Source: Verrucomicrobiales bacterium
GTDB taxonomy: Bacteria > Verrucomicrobiota > Verrucomicrobiia > Methylacidiphilales > JAAUTS01
DNA length: 64,000 nucleotides
Direction: 5' to 3'
NCBI GenBank assembly: GCA_031256975.1
Contig: JAIRPN010000004.1
Coordinates: 1 to 64,000, forward strand
In this document: positions 35,007 to 42,317 of the stretch, piece by piece
Position numbering within the stretch: position 1 is the stretch's first letter
Layout of the letters: every line of letters begins with the position of its first letter
Notes under the pieces: model-generated
The model's input: only the letters and a program-made list of their open reading frames with translations
Told to the model about the DNA's origin: nothing
Databases searched by the model: none
Position numbers and translations under genes: made by a program

Positions 35007-35951
35007 ATGGTTATGACTGTCAATTCTCCTGATATTAATCTGGCCAAGGAAAGGGCCGACAAGACTTCATTGCAACAAGATGCCGCCGCTATTGGCGATG
35101 CTCAATTATTCCAGTCACCGCAGGCGGAAAAGCTTAAAAGGGAAATTTGCGACATAGGCCGCCGGATTTGGATGCGGGAATATTGCGATGGCAATGGCGG
35201 CAATATTTCCGTTCGCCTGGCCCCAAATCGTTATTTATGCACACCGACCGGAGTCAGCAAGGGCTTTTTGACCCCGGAAATGATTTGCCTGGTCGATGGC
35301 AGCGGCCAACAACTCGCCGGGACATGGAAACGCACGAGTGAGTTTTTGACCCATCTGGCAATTTACCAGGCAACGCCGGATGCCGTTTCGGTTTGCCATG
35401 CCCATCCCTGCCATGCAGGCGCCTTTGCGGTCAAGCAATTGCAGCCGCCGCCGCGCTTAATTCCCGAATTGGAAGTTTTTGTCGGCGAGGTTCCGGTGGC
35501 GCAGTATGATACACCCGGTTCTCCCGCCACTGCGGCGGCGGTCGGCAAATTGGCGCCGCAACACCAATCAATCATCATGGGCTTGCACGGAGTCATTTGC
35601 TGGGGAAAATCAGTTGAAGACGCGTATTTCAAGATGGAAATCACGGACGCCTATTGCCGGACAGTGATTCTGGCGCAAAATCTACCGGGAGAAGCCGCAA
35701 TTAGCGGTGAAAAAATGAGCGAGTTGCTCGAAATGAAAAAGGGACTGGGATTGCCGGACAGCCGTTACGGATTAAAGCCTGTCGACCTTGGCAAGATCAA
35801 TCCTTGGGAAGAAATGTGCATGGAGGAAGACGGTTCCGTGCCACAGCCTTATCCAGCGGCCGCCGGGACCGGCAGGATATTGAGCGATGCTGATGTTGAA
35901 CGCATTGTGCAAAGGCTCGGAGACAAGATTTTGGAAAAACTAAAACTCTAG
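35007..35951 (+). CDS. Class II aldolase/adducin family protein with microcompartment-like tail
   Basis: The product is 314 aa. The core (about 40-250) is a class II aldolase: DGNGGNISVRL, PTGVSKGFL, CHAHPCHAG with His131, His133 and His136, and GLHGVICWG with His194 as metal ligands. This is the fold of fuculose- or rhamnulose-phosphate aldolases. A leader of about 40 residues precedes it. A Pro/Gly linker (about 280-290) leads into a C-terminal amphipathic helix (292-314) beginning LSDADVERIVQRLGDKIL, which resembles the encapsulation peptides of bacterial microcompartment enzymes. No shell gene is visible. The start could also be the ATG at 35013. Confidence 0.85.
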   Translation: MVMTVNSPDINLAKERADKTSLQQDAAAIGDAQLFQSPQAEKLKREICDIGRRIWMREYCDGNGGNISVRLAPNRYLCTPTGVSKGFLTPEMICLVDGSGQQLAGTWKRTSEFLTHLAIYQATPDAVSVCHAHPCHAGAFAVKQLQPPPRLIPELEVFVGEVPVAQYDTPGSPATAAAVGKLAPQHQSIIMGLHGVICWGKSVEDAYFKMEITDAYCRTVILAQNLPGEAAISGEKMSELLEMKKGLGLPDSRYGLKPVDLGKINPWEEMCMEEDGSVPQPYPAAAGTGRILSDADVERIVQRLGDKILEKLKL

Positions 35952-36009
35952 GGAATCAGTCCCAATCCTTGCCACAGGCTAAACATGCCGGGTTATGACC
36001 TGTGAATGG

Positions 36010-36082
36010 CGACCCCAACGGGATTCGAACCCGTGTGTCCACCTTGAGAGGGTGGTGTCCTAGGCCTCTAGACGATGGGGTC
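36010..36082 (-). tRNA. tRNA-Glu(CTC)
   Basis: On the minus strand the acceptor stem is gacccca/tggggtc with discriminator G. The D-arm, an anticodon stem ccacc/ggtgg around ctctcaa (anticodon CTC), and the T-arm cgggttcgaatcccg are all standard. It is 73 nt including the discriminator; CCA is not encoded. It lies between the aldolase gene and the end of the STT3-like gene. Confidence 0.95.
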
Positions 36083-36143
36083 TGTAAGGAAATAAAATCC
36101 TAGACGGTTCCGTCGGTTCTAGCAATAGCGGATTATGGCTGGG

Positions 36144-37811
36144 TTATTTTTCCGCCTGCGGGTTGTACCGGTAAAAAATGAAGTTCGGTGAGACGTAGGC
36201 AACGCTGAATTGCCGGGGTACGGCAATATCCTCAAACAAGCGCCGCAGGACTACACGGGAACGGTCGCTGTCAGGGAATTGGATTTTTTCAAAAGGCTCA
36301 CCTGTCAGGATTTGCACCGAATTCGTGTACAATAATTCCGGACGGTATACCGCCACCCAGGCAACCTTGCGGTTATCCAGAATGCCGTAGGCTTCGCGGA
36401 AATCGCGGGTGGAATAGAACTTCGCGCTGTCGATAATGCCGTCGATTGATTCATGCGAAGAACTGGCGACGATGGGTTGGTCACTGTAATAGAGCAGGGC
36501 CGGCGACAGCCACCAAGGGGCCAGAATCCCGCCTTTGACGCCGCTTTGCCTGATTTGCAATGCGGCCTCGCGAACGCTAACGGTGAGGGGTGGATTCTTT
36601 TGCGTGGCAAGTTGTTCGAATTCCTCGACGTGCTGGCACAGCATCGGGAAAAACTGCAAAATGAGCAATAGGACCTTGTAACGCAACTTGAGCTGTTCCG
36701 GCAGGAAGGCAAACAGCGAGAACATTCCGGCAGCGGCGAAGAAATAACTCCAACGCTGTTGGGTCAGGTAAAGAACGAAGGCCAGGATGGTGCAGAGCAG
36801 GTTGATGACCAACACGGAGTCTTTCCACCATTTGGCCTTGCGGGTGCACAGCAGGATCAAAGGCAGCAGGTAAATCGCCATGCCGTAGCGGAAAAACAGA
36901 TCGATCAGGATTTGCACCAGATAACTCCAACCACTGTGCTTGCCGTCGAAATTAATATCGAGAATCGAACGCAGTTCGCCGATGGTGCCCAGCCAGTTGG
37001 CGATTAGCGGCTCGGACAGTTTATGGTAGGCATCCCAGCGAAACCCTTCCAGCAGGGTGCTGATGCCGACGATCAGCATAATGGGCAGGTAAAAACGCCA
37101 GTCCTCGCGCCGGCGCCAGACCAGATTGACGATGACTATTACGCTGAGGAAAAACAGCGGTTCGAGCAAGGAGGTCCAAATGGCAATGCCCCAGACAATG
37201 CCCGCCCAAAGATGACGTTGCGGTTTTTCCCAGCGGGAGAATTCCAAGGCAAAGGCAATGACCAGAGCGCTAACGATGAGGTTTTGATGATCAGGACGTG
37301 CAACCGAGGTGGCCCAAATCAGCATCGGGCTGAACAGATAAGTCAGCAGCAGCGGCCATTTGGCCCAGCGTGGCTTGAAATCCTGCACCAGATGAAACAG
37401 GATGATCGCGGTCAGCGCCGCCAAAACCGGCCCAATCAGGACACCCGCCCAGTCAATGGCATTAACAGTAAAAGGTTTGCAGCATAAGGCCAACAGACCA
37501 AGCAACCAATCCAGCGGCGCGGTGGTGTGGACTTGGGTGCCAAATGGATAATTCTCAAACGGATGCCAGCCTTGGAACAACAAGCCTTCGGCCAACAGGC
37601 GTTTGACACGGTACAGGCGGGTGTAGCAGTCGGGATCGGAAAAGTAAAACTGTCCGTGATAAAGGTAGCTCGACAGGTATTTGAAACGCGAAACAAAGCA
37701 AGCCAGGGCGAAGACGCTAATGGCGAGAATCCGGTACAGTGTGGAACGGTTCAATGGCAACCTCGGTTTATTAAAATGGAAAGGGCGGCTGGTGGCCGCC
37801 CGGGTGATCAA
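36144..37811 (-). CDS. STT3-like GT-C membrane protein
   Basis: The product is 555 aa with about 11 membrane segments and a soluble C-terminal domain (about 420-555). The first external loop has YFSDPDCYTRLYRVKRLLAE (Asp59 and Asp61), equivalent to the D-x-Y/R pattern of oligosaccharyltransferases, followed by YPFGTQVHTTAPLDWLLGL. A later loop has SVARPDHQN, resembling the G-x-x-D-H-x motif of STT3/AglB/PglB. It could transfer a lipid-linked glycan to protein, or be a related GT-C polymerase. The WWDYG-type motif is not evident; WWLSPALLYY is the nearest. The start is a TTG overlapping the stop of the DUF1844 gene, so the true start may lie downstream. Confidence 0.65.
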   Translation of the reverse strand: MITRAATSRPFHFNKPRLPLNRSTLYRILAISVFALACFVSRFKYLSSYLYHGQFYFSDPDCYTRLYRVKRLLAEGLLFQGWHPFENYPFGTQVHTTAPLDWLLGLLALCCKPFTVNAIDWAGVLIGPVLAALTAIILFHLVQDFKPRWAKWPLLLTYLFSPMLIWATSVARPDHQNLIVSALVIAFALEFSRWEKPQRHLWAGIVWGIAIWTSLLEPLFFLSVIVIVNLVWRRREDWRFYLPIMLIVGISTLLEGFRWDAYHKLSEPLIANWLGTIGELRSILDINFDGKHSGWSYLVQILIDLFFRYGMAIYLLPLILLCTRKAKWWKDSVLVINLLCTILAFVLYLTQQRWSYFFAAAGMFSLFAFLPEQLKLRYKVLLLILQFFPMLCQHVEEFEQLATQKNPPLTVSVREAALQIRQSGVKGGILAPWWLSPALLYYSDQPIVASSSHESIDGIIDSAKFYSTRDFREAYGILDNRKVAWVAVYRPELLYTNSVQILTGEPFEKIQFPDSDRSRVVLRRLFEDIAVPRQFSVAYVSPNFIFYRYNPQAEK

Positions 37812-38275
37812 CCATAGCTCTTATGGTACTTGACCTTGGATTCCTCGGCAGGTTTGTCATTGGCGGGAGCCGGGGAAGCCTCAGGTTTGTTTTCTACCTT
37901 GGGCGGCGGGGCCGGAGCGGCGGGTTCTTCTTCCTCGGGCAGGTCCGGGATGTCGATGCCGGGATCGCGGCTGGGCATCATGCTGGCGGGAGTACCGCCG
38001 CTGACTTCGACAAAGGCCATTTGCACGGAGGAAAGCGCCTCGTCAAGGATGGCGGTTTCCTGCTTGTTCAGATTGCCCTCGGTCTTGATCTTGATGACTT
38101 CCAACTGGTCGATCAGCATCTTGGCAGCTTCCAGATTCGGGGCCGGGACGCGACCGTCCGGAGTCGGGATCTTGCCGAGCACGTACAGGATATTCTGCGC
38201 TTGCATCATGACGAGTTGCAGGAACTTCTGCACCACTTCGCCGTTGTTCTGTGAGGTCTTTTGAACTTCCGCCAT
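37808..38275 (-). CDS. DUF1844 protein
   Basis: The product is 155 aa. Residues about 10-90 match DUF1844: VQKFLQLVMMQAQNILYVLG, then NLEAAKMLIDQLEVIKIKTE and GNLNKQETAILDEAL. The tail (about 95-155) is Pro/Ala-rich and ends KYHKSYG. The family is common in PVC bacteria and deltaproteobacteria and has no known function. It overlaps the STT3-like start by 4 bp. Upstream (38276-38481) is an AT-rich stretch with nothing else evident. Confidence 0.85.
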   Translation of the reverse strand: MAEVQKTSQNNGEVVQKFLQLVMMQAQNILYVLGKIPTPDGRVPAPNLEAAKMLIDQLEVIKIKTEGNLNKQETAILDEALSSVQMAFVEVSGGTPASMMPSRDPGIDIPDLPEEEEPAAPAPPPKVENKPEASPAPANDKPAEESKVKYHKSYG

Positions 38276-38481
38276 ACAGGAATTATCGTGTAAAGTCGCA
38301 AGGACGCAAAGTTTTTTTTGCGTTTTCTCGTTCCGGTAAGAAATTATTCTAACGTGACTGTTAGCTGATTTTTGAGAAATGACGTGATATTGGTCAGTCT
38401 CAATGGTGAAGGTTGTGATTTAGTTTTACTTCGCAGTCAAATGGCAGGTAAGAAAAGGGCATTATAAGTCGATTAAGTTTG

Positions 38482-39045
38482 CTACGGACCAGTAGCAGCA
38501 TCCTTGAAATCTCTTAATATGTTTTTTTTCAAAAGCAGTTCGCAATCAAAACTAAATGATGCAATACACTGATCTTTGTCGCTAATAGTCACTGTAGGTT
38601 CAAATTTTGCAAAAAGTCCTCCCGATGGAAACTTTTCCCATGAAAAATCAATGCTTGCTGGACTGACGAGATTTCGTGCGTTCGGGTAAAAAATTAGATG
38701 AGTCTCGCCACCATATGCCTTTTCGTATTTGTGGATAAAATCAGTCACATAGAGCATGACAACGGGCTTTGTGCCCTGTGCAGTCGATAAGTGCTGCCAT
38801 TTAAGCACTGATTCCCCGAAGCGCTTTACCTCTTCATCGGGCGTTTCAAACCCCGACCAGTGGCAACAGACAAGTGTGCGATCTTCACAAGTGAGCCGAT
38901 AAAGGTATAAATCAGCTGCTGATCCCTCGACCGGTTTTGCGCGAAAGAATATTTCGATCCGCTGCAATTTGAGTGTTTCATAATTTGATTTTGAACATCC
39001 ACAAAATAATAAAATTAATGGAAGGATAATTCGGAAGATATTCAT
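38482..39045 (-). CDS. Predicted lipoprotein
   Basis: The product is about 187 aa from the ATG at 39045; the longer frame from 39111 would overlap the protease gene. It starts MNIFRIILPLILLFCGCSKS, with lipobox FCGC just after the hydrophobic core. The body is mixed beta and helix (LYLYRLTCEDRTLVCCHWSG; HLIFYPNARNLVSPASIDFS). No family is recognised. It begins 1 bp after the M16 gene ends, so the two are probably co-transcribed. Composition is more AT-rich than the protease gene. Confidence 0.7.
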   Translation of the reverse strand: MNIFRIILPLILLFCGCSKSNYETLKLQRIEIFFRAKPVEGSAADLYLYRLTCEDRTLVCCHWSGFETPDEEVKRFGESVLKWQHLSTAQGTKPVVMLYVTDFIHKYEKAYGGETHLIFYPNARNLVSPASIDFSWEKFPSGGLFAKFEPTVTISDKDQCIASFSFDCELLLKKNILRDFKDAATGP

Positions 39046-39046
39046 G

Positions 39047-41677
39047 CTATTCCGGTTTGACAATGACGCAGACGTAATTATTGGCGGAAAAGTATTTCTT
39101 CGCCACGGCATTGAACTGTTCCACGGTCAGCGACTTGATCTTGTCGTTCAACTCGTTTTCGTAATTCAAGCCCAGGCCGTATAGCACGTTCAACCCGGCC
39201 TTGTAGGCAATCACGTCGGCACTTTGATCCTGCAGCAGGCGTTGGCCGAGCAGTTTGGCGCGGGCACGTTCAATTTCCTCCTTGGTCAGGCCGTTGGTGG
39301 CGATGTTATGAATTTCGTCCAGTAACTCGGCCTGCACTTTTTCGCCCTTGGTGGCCTCGGTCCCGGCGTAGAACATGAAATAACCAGGCTTGACCGCCAG
39401 CATCTGGTTGGTACCGACGAAGTAGGCCAACGACTGTTTTTCACGGATGCGGATAAACAGGCGCGAAGCCAGGTCAGACAAGGCTTCATCGATCATTTCC
39501 AAGGCTGGCCGATCGGCGTCGCTAATGGTGACACCGGGATAACCAATTTCCACAATGGCCTGTTTCTTGGAAGTCGGCACAACGATGGTCTGGCCGCTGC
39601 CGCCAAATTTGACCTCGGCAGGCTTGTCGTTAGCGTTGTCACTGGCAAACGCCGAGGCGGGGAATTTTGCGTCAAACAATTTAACCGCCGTGGCCGGATC
39701 AAAACTGCCGCTAATGGTGAACACCGTGGTGCTCGGGCGCAGCAGGCTGCGATAGTAATTCACAATGTCCTCGCGGGTGATTTTGCCGACACTCTCAACG
39801 GTGCCAAGCGAGCGCAGGCCGTAAGGATGCGATCCGAACAGGTTGCCGCGCAGGGCATTGCGCGCCAGGGCCATCGGCTCATCGGCTTCCAGCTTGATGT
39901 CGGCCAGTTGCTTGTTCTTCTCTTTGGCAAGCTCGGCTTCGGGGAAGGCGGGATTGAGCAGGATGTCGGACAACAACTCAACCGCCTTGTCGACATCGTC
40001 CTGCAGGACCTCGATGGAAATCGACATGGAATTATTCCCGCTGTTAGCGGCGAAACTGCCGCCCAAATCCTCGACCTGGTTGGCGATTTGCTCCGCCGTG
40101 CGGGTCTTGGTGCCTTTGTTCAACAAGCGGATCGTCAGGCTGCCAATGCCGTTATTGGCGGCGTTTTCGGTGAGCAGGCCGCCATTGAGAATGGCACGAA
40201 CGGTGACCAGCGGAACCTTGGCATCCTGTTTCATCACCAAAATGGCGCCGTCCTGCAACCTGGTTTGTTCCAGCTGGTAGCTTTGCTGTTTGGCAGTTTC
40301 GACAGGTTTGCTGCCGGAAACATTCTCCGGCAATAAGTTGACAACCGTGCGGTTGTCCGTGGTCAGGTATTTTCTGGCCACGCGTTGCAAATCGCCAGCC
40401 GTGACTTGCTGCAGGCGTTCCAGATAGGTGTCCGAAAAAGTCAGGTCATGGGCGACAAACCAACTGGTGCCGAGCGAGGCCGCCAATCCTGACACGGTTT
40501 TCAAATCACCGGCGCGCGCCACGATCGCCTTGCGGCGGGCTTTCTCCAATTCCTCGGCGCTAACCGGGGAATCCTTCAGTTGCTCCACCAATTTCAGCAC
40601 GGCAGCCTTGACCTGTTCCGGCGTGATCTTGTCGTCCGGCAACAAAGTGGCGCTGACCGCCCAGATGCCTCCCTGGGTCGGCGTGTAGGAGAACACATCA
40701 ACCGCGCGCAATAGCTTTTGTTCCTCGACCAGGCTGCGGTAGAAGCGCGAACTGGTACCGTCCCCGGCGATTACCGCCAGCACGTCGAGCGCGTATATAT
40801 CGGGATCGGTGATGCCGGGAATATGCCAGGCAATCGCGGTGCGGGTGACGTCGGTGGGGAAATGTTGTTCAGCCTCCCGTTCACCGAGTTGCGGCGGTTC
40901 CTGCGGGATGTAGGCGGGGTCATGGACCTTGCGCTCGATATCCCCGGTGGCCTTGAGCAGGAATTGATAAACTTCGTCGGCATTGACGTCACCGGTGACG
41001 ACAAAGGTGAGGTTGTTCGGGATGTAATGCTTGTGGTAGTAATCCAGTACATTCTGGCGGGTCAGCTTGTTGTAGAGTTCCAAATGACCGATCACCGGGT
41101 ATTTATAAGGATGCACCGCATAGGCTGTGGCAAACAGCAGCTTGGACAAGGCGCGGTCGGGATCATCCTCGCCCATGGCGAATTCACGGCGGATGACTTC
41201 CTGTTCCTTGGCGTATTGGTCCTCGGGCAAGGTGGAATGGAACATGGCATCGGCCAGCACGTCGACACCGGTCTGCCAGCCGGCGCTCGGCAGGTTGATA
41301 TAAAACACGGTGCGGTCAAAGGAAGTGTAGGCGTTCACATAACCGCCGGCATTTTGCACGCTAAGGGCGATTTCGGAATTGCCGCGGCGCGAGGTGCCCT
41401 TAAACAGCATGTGTTCCAGAATATGCGAGATGCCGCAACCGAGATATTCCCCCTCGGTAATGCTGCCGGCATTGCACCAGGCCTGCACCGAGGCGACAGG
41501 GGAGGAGTGGTCTTCCTGCACCAGCAGGGTGAGGCCGTTGGGCAGGACGAATTTATGGGCGGGATTGCTGTGGATTTTCATTTCACTTTTGGAAAGCGGG
41601 GTTGGTTTCGGGGTGCAGGAGATCACCGTTAGCGCCACAACCAGGGTGCACGCCAGGGCATGGATGATTTTTTTCAT
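39047..41677 (-). CDS. M16 family zinc metalloprotease, two-domain lipoprotein
   Basis: The product is 876 aa. A lipoprotein signal (LTVISC, Cys21) precedes the first M16 domain, with HILEH (His85, Glu88, His89) as the inverted zinc motif and a downstream Glu in QEVIRREFAMGEDDP. The second half (about 460-870) is a second, inactive M16-type repeat lacking HxxEH, as is usual in pitrilysin-like single-chain proteins. It would act in the periplasm on peptides or signal-peptide fragments. It is about the standard length for this family. Confidence 0.92.
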   Translation of the reverse strand: MKKIIHALACTLVVALTVISCTPKPTPLSKSEMKIHSNPAHKFVLPNGLTLLVQEDHSSPVASVQAWCNAGSITEGEYLGCGISHILEHMLFKGTSRRGNSEIALSVQNAGGYVNAYTSFDRTVFYINLPSAGWQTGVDVLADAMFHSTLPEDQYAKEQEVIRREFAMGEDDPDRALSKLLFATAYAVHPYKYPVIGHLELYNKLTRQNVLDYYHKHYIPNNLTFVVTGDVNADEVYQFLLKATGDIERKVHDPAYIPQEPPQLGEREAEQHFPTDVTRTAIAWHIPGITDPDIYALDVLAVIAGDGTSSRFYRSLVEEQKLLRAVDVFSYTPTQGGIWAVSATLLPDDKITPEQVKAAVLKLVEQLKDSPVSAEELEKARRKAIVARAGDLKTVSGLAASLGTSWFVAHDLTFSDTYLERLQQVTAGDLQRVARKYLTTDNRTVVNLLPENVSGSKPVETAKQQSYQLEQTRLQDGAILVMKQDAKVPLVTVRAILNGGLLTENAANNGIGSLTIRLLNKGTKTRTAEQIANQVEDLGGSFAANSGNNSMSISIEVLQDDVDKAVELLSDILLNPAFPEAELAKEKNKQLADIKLEADEPMALARNALRGNLFGSHPYGLRSLGTVESVGKITREDIVNYYRSLLRPSTTVFTISGSFDPATAVKLFDAKFPASAFASDNANDKPAEVKFGGSGQTIVVPTSKKQAIVEIGYPGVTISDADRPALEMIDEALSDLASRLFIRIREKQSLAYFVGTNQMLAVKPGYFMFYAGTEATKGEKVQAELLDEIHNIATNGLTKEEIERARAKLLGQRLLQDQSADVIAYKAGLNVLYGLGLNYENELNDKIKSLTVEQFNAVAKKYFSANNYVCVIVKPE

Positions 41678-41690
41678 ATCCGGGCGAAAC

Positions 41691-42176
41691 TTATTCGGCG
41701 GAGGATGATTGGCTGGGCAGGGAATTGCCCTTCTTGGTCTTGACCCGGCTGGCGGCCGGGCTCTTCTTCTTGCGGGCGCGGACCGGGGTCAGCAGCGGCG
41801 CAGGCAGGAAGGGTTTGATGAAGGCCTCGTCAAAGGTGTAAGTCTCGGAAAAATCCTCGACCCTGTCGTTGTCGCTCTTGCCCAGCACACCGTGGGTGAC
41901 CAAGTTGAACACAATCTGGCCGAAATCGTGGCAGGTGGCGATGCCCCATTCATTGAGCACGAATTTGCTCATCGGGCCGAATTCGCGCAGGGTGAACTGG
42001 CGGATGCCTTCGAGCAGTTCGGGGCCGGTCACATGGCGGTTGGCGGAATTGCTCTTTTTCTGCGCCTTGATGGTGAAATCCAGTGCGTCACGCACGAAAT
42101 GGTAAGCGTTGAGTCCGTAACGGTTGTCTTTGGCGACAATTTCCTGAGTGACCTGGTCAAAGTTGTTTTTCTGCAT
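41691..42176 (-). CDS. Minf_1886 family protein (TIGR04138-like)
   Basis: The product is 161 aa. Residues 1-120 match the family found almost only in Planctomycetes and Verrucomicrobia: QEIVAKDNRYGLNAYHFVRD, RHVTGPELLEGIRQFTLREF, WGIATCHDFGQIVFNLV and YTFDEAFIKPF. The tail is basic and Ser-rich. Function unknown. It is a useful taxonomic marker for this contig. It ends 14 bp before the protease gene starts and follows a tiny membrane protein. Confidence 0.88.
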   Translation of the reverse strand: MQKNNFDQVTQEIVAKDNRYGLNAYHFVRDALDFTIKAQKKSNSANRHVTGPELLEGIRQFTLREFGPMSKFVLNEWGIATCHDFGQIVFNLVTHGVLGKSDNDRVEDFSETYTFDEAFIKPFLPAPLLTPVRARKKKSPAASRVKTKKGNSLPSQSSSAE

Positions 42177-42179
42177 AAC

Positions 42180-42317
42180 TCATTTGTCCGCAGCGGCAAC
42201 GGGTGGATGACTCCAGTCCGCTCCCGTTCGGATAAGATAAATGGTAGCCCCCAATGCCAGCAGGGAAAGAAAAAATACCACGATTATTTTCTCCCTTCGG
42301 GTGAGTTCAAATTTCAT
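42180..42317 (-). CDS. Small membrane protein
   Basis: The product is 45 aa from the ATG at 42317, which overlaps the leuS stop by 4 bp: [20 protein letters not shown], one membrane segment (about 11-31) and a short polar tail ending PPVAAADK. A longer frame from 42386 would run inside leuS. The charged start followed by one helix suggests an inner-membrane protein with N-in topology. No family recognised. Confidence 0.6.
   Translation of the reverse strand: MKFELTRREKIIVVFFLSLLALGATIYLIRTGADWSHPPVAAADK

Noticed and set aside
38276-38481. Possible small RNA or repeat in the gcaaggacgcaaag stretch near 38300
   Set aside because: Only one near-duplicated word and a T-run are visible; no stable hairpin or second copy in the window.
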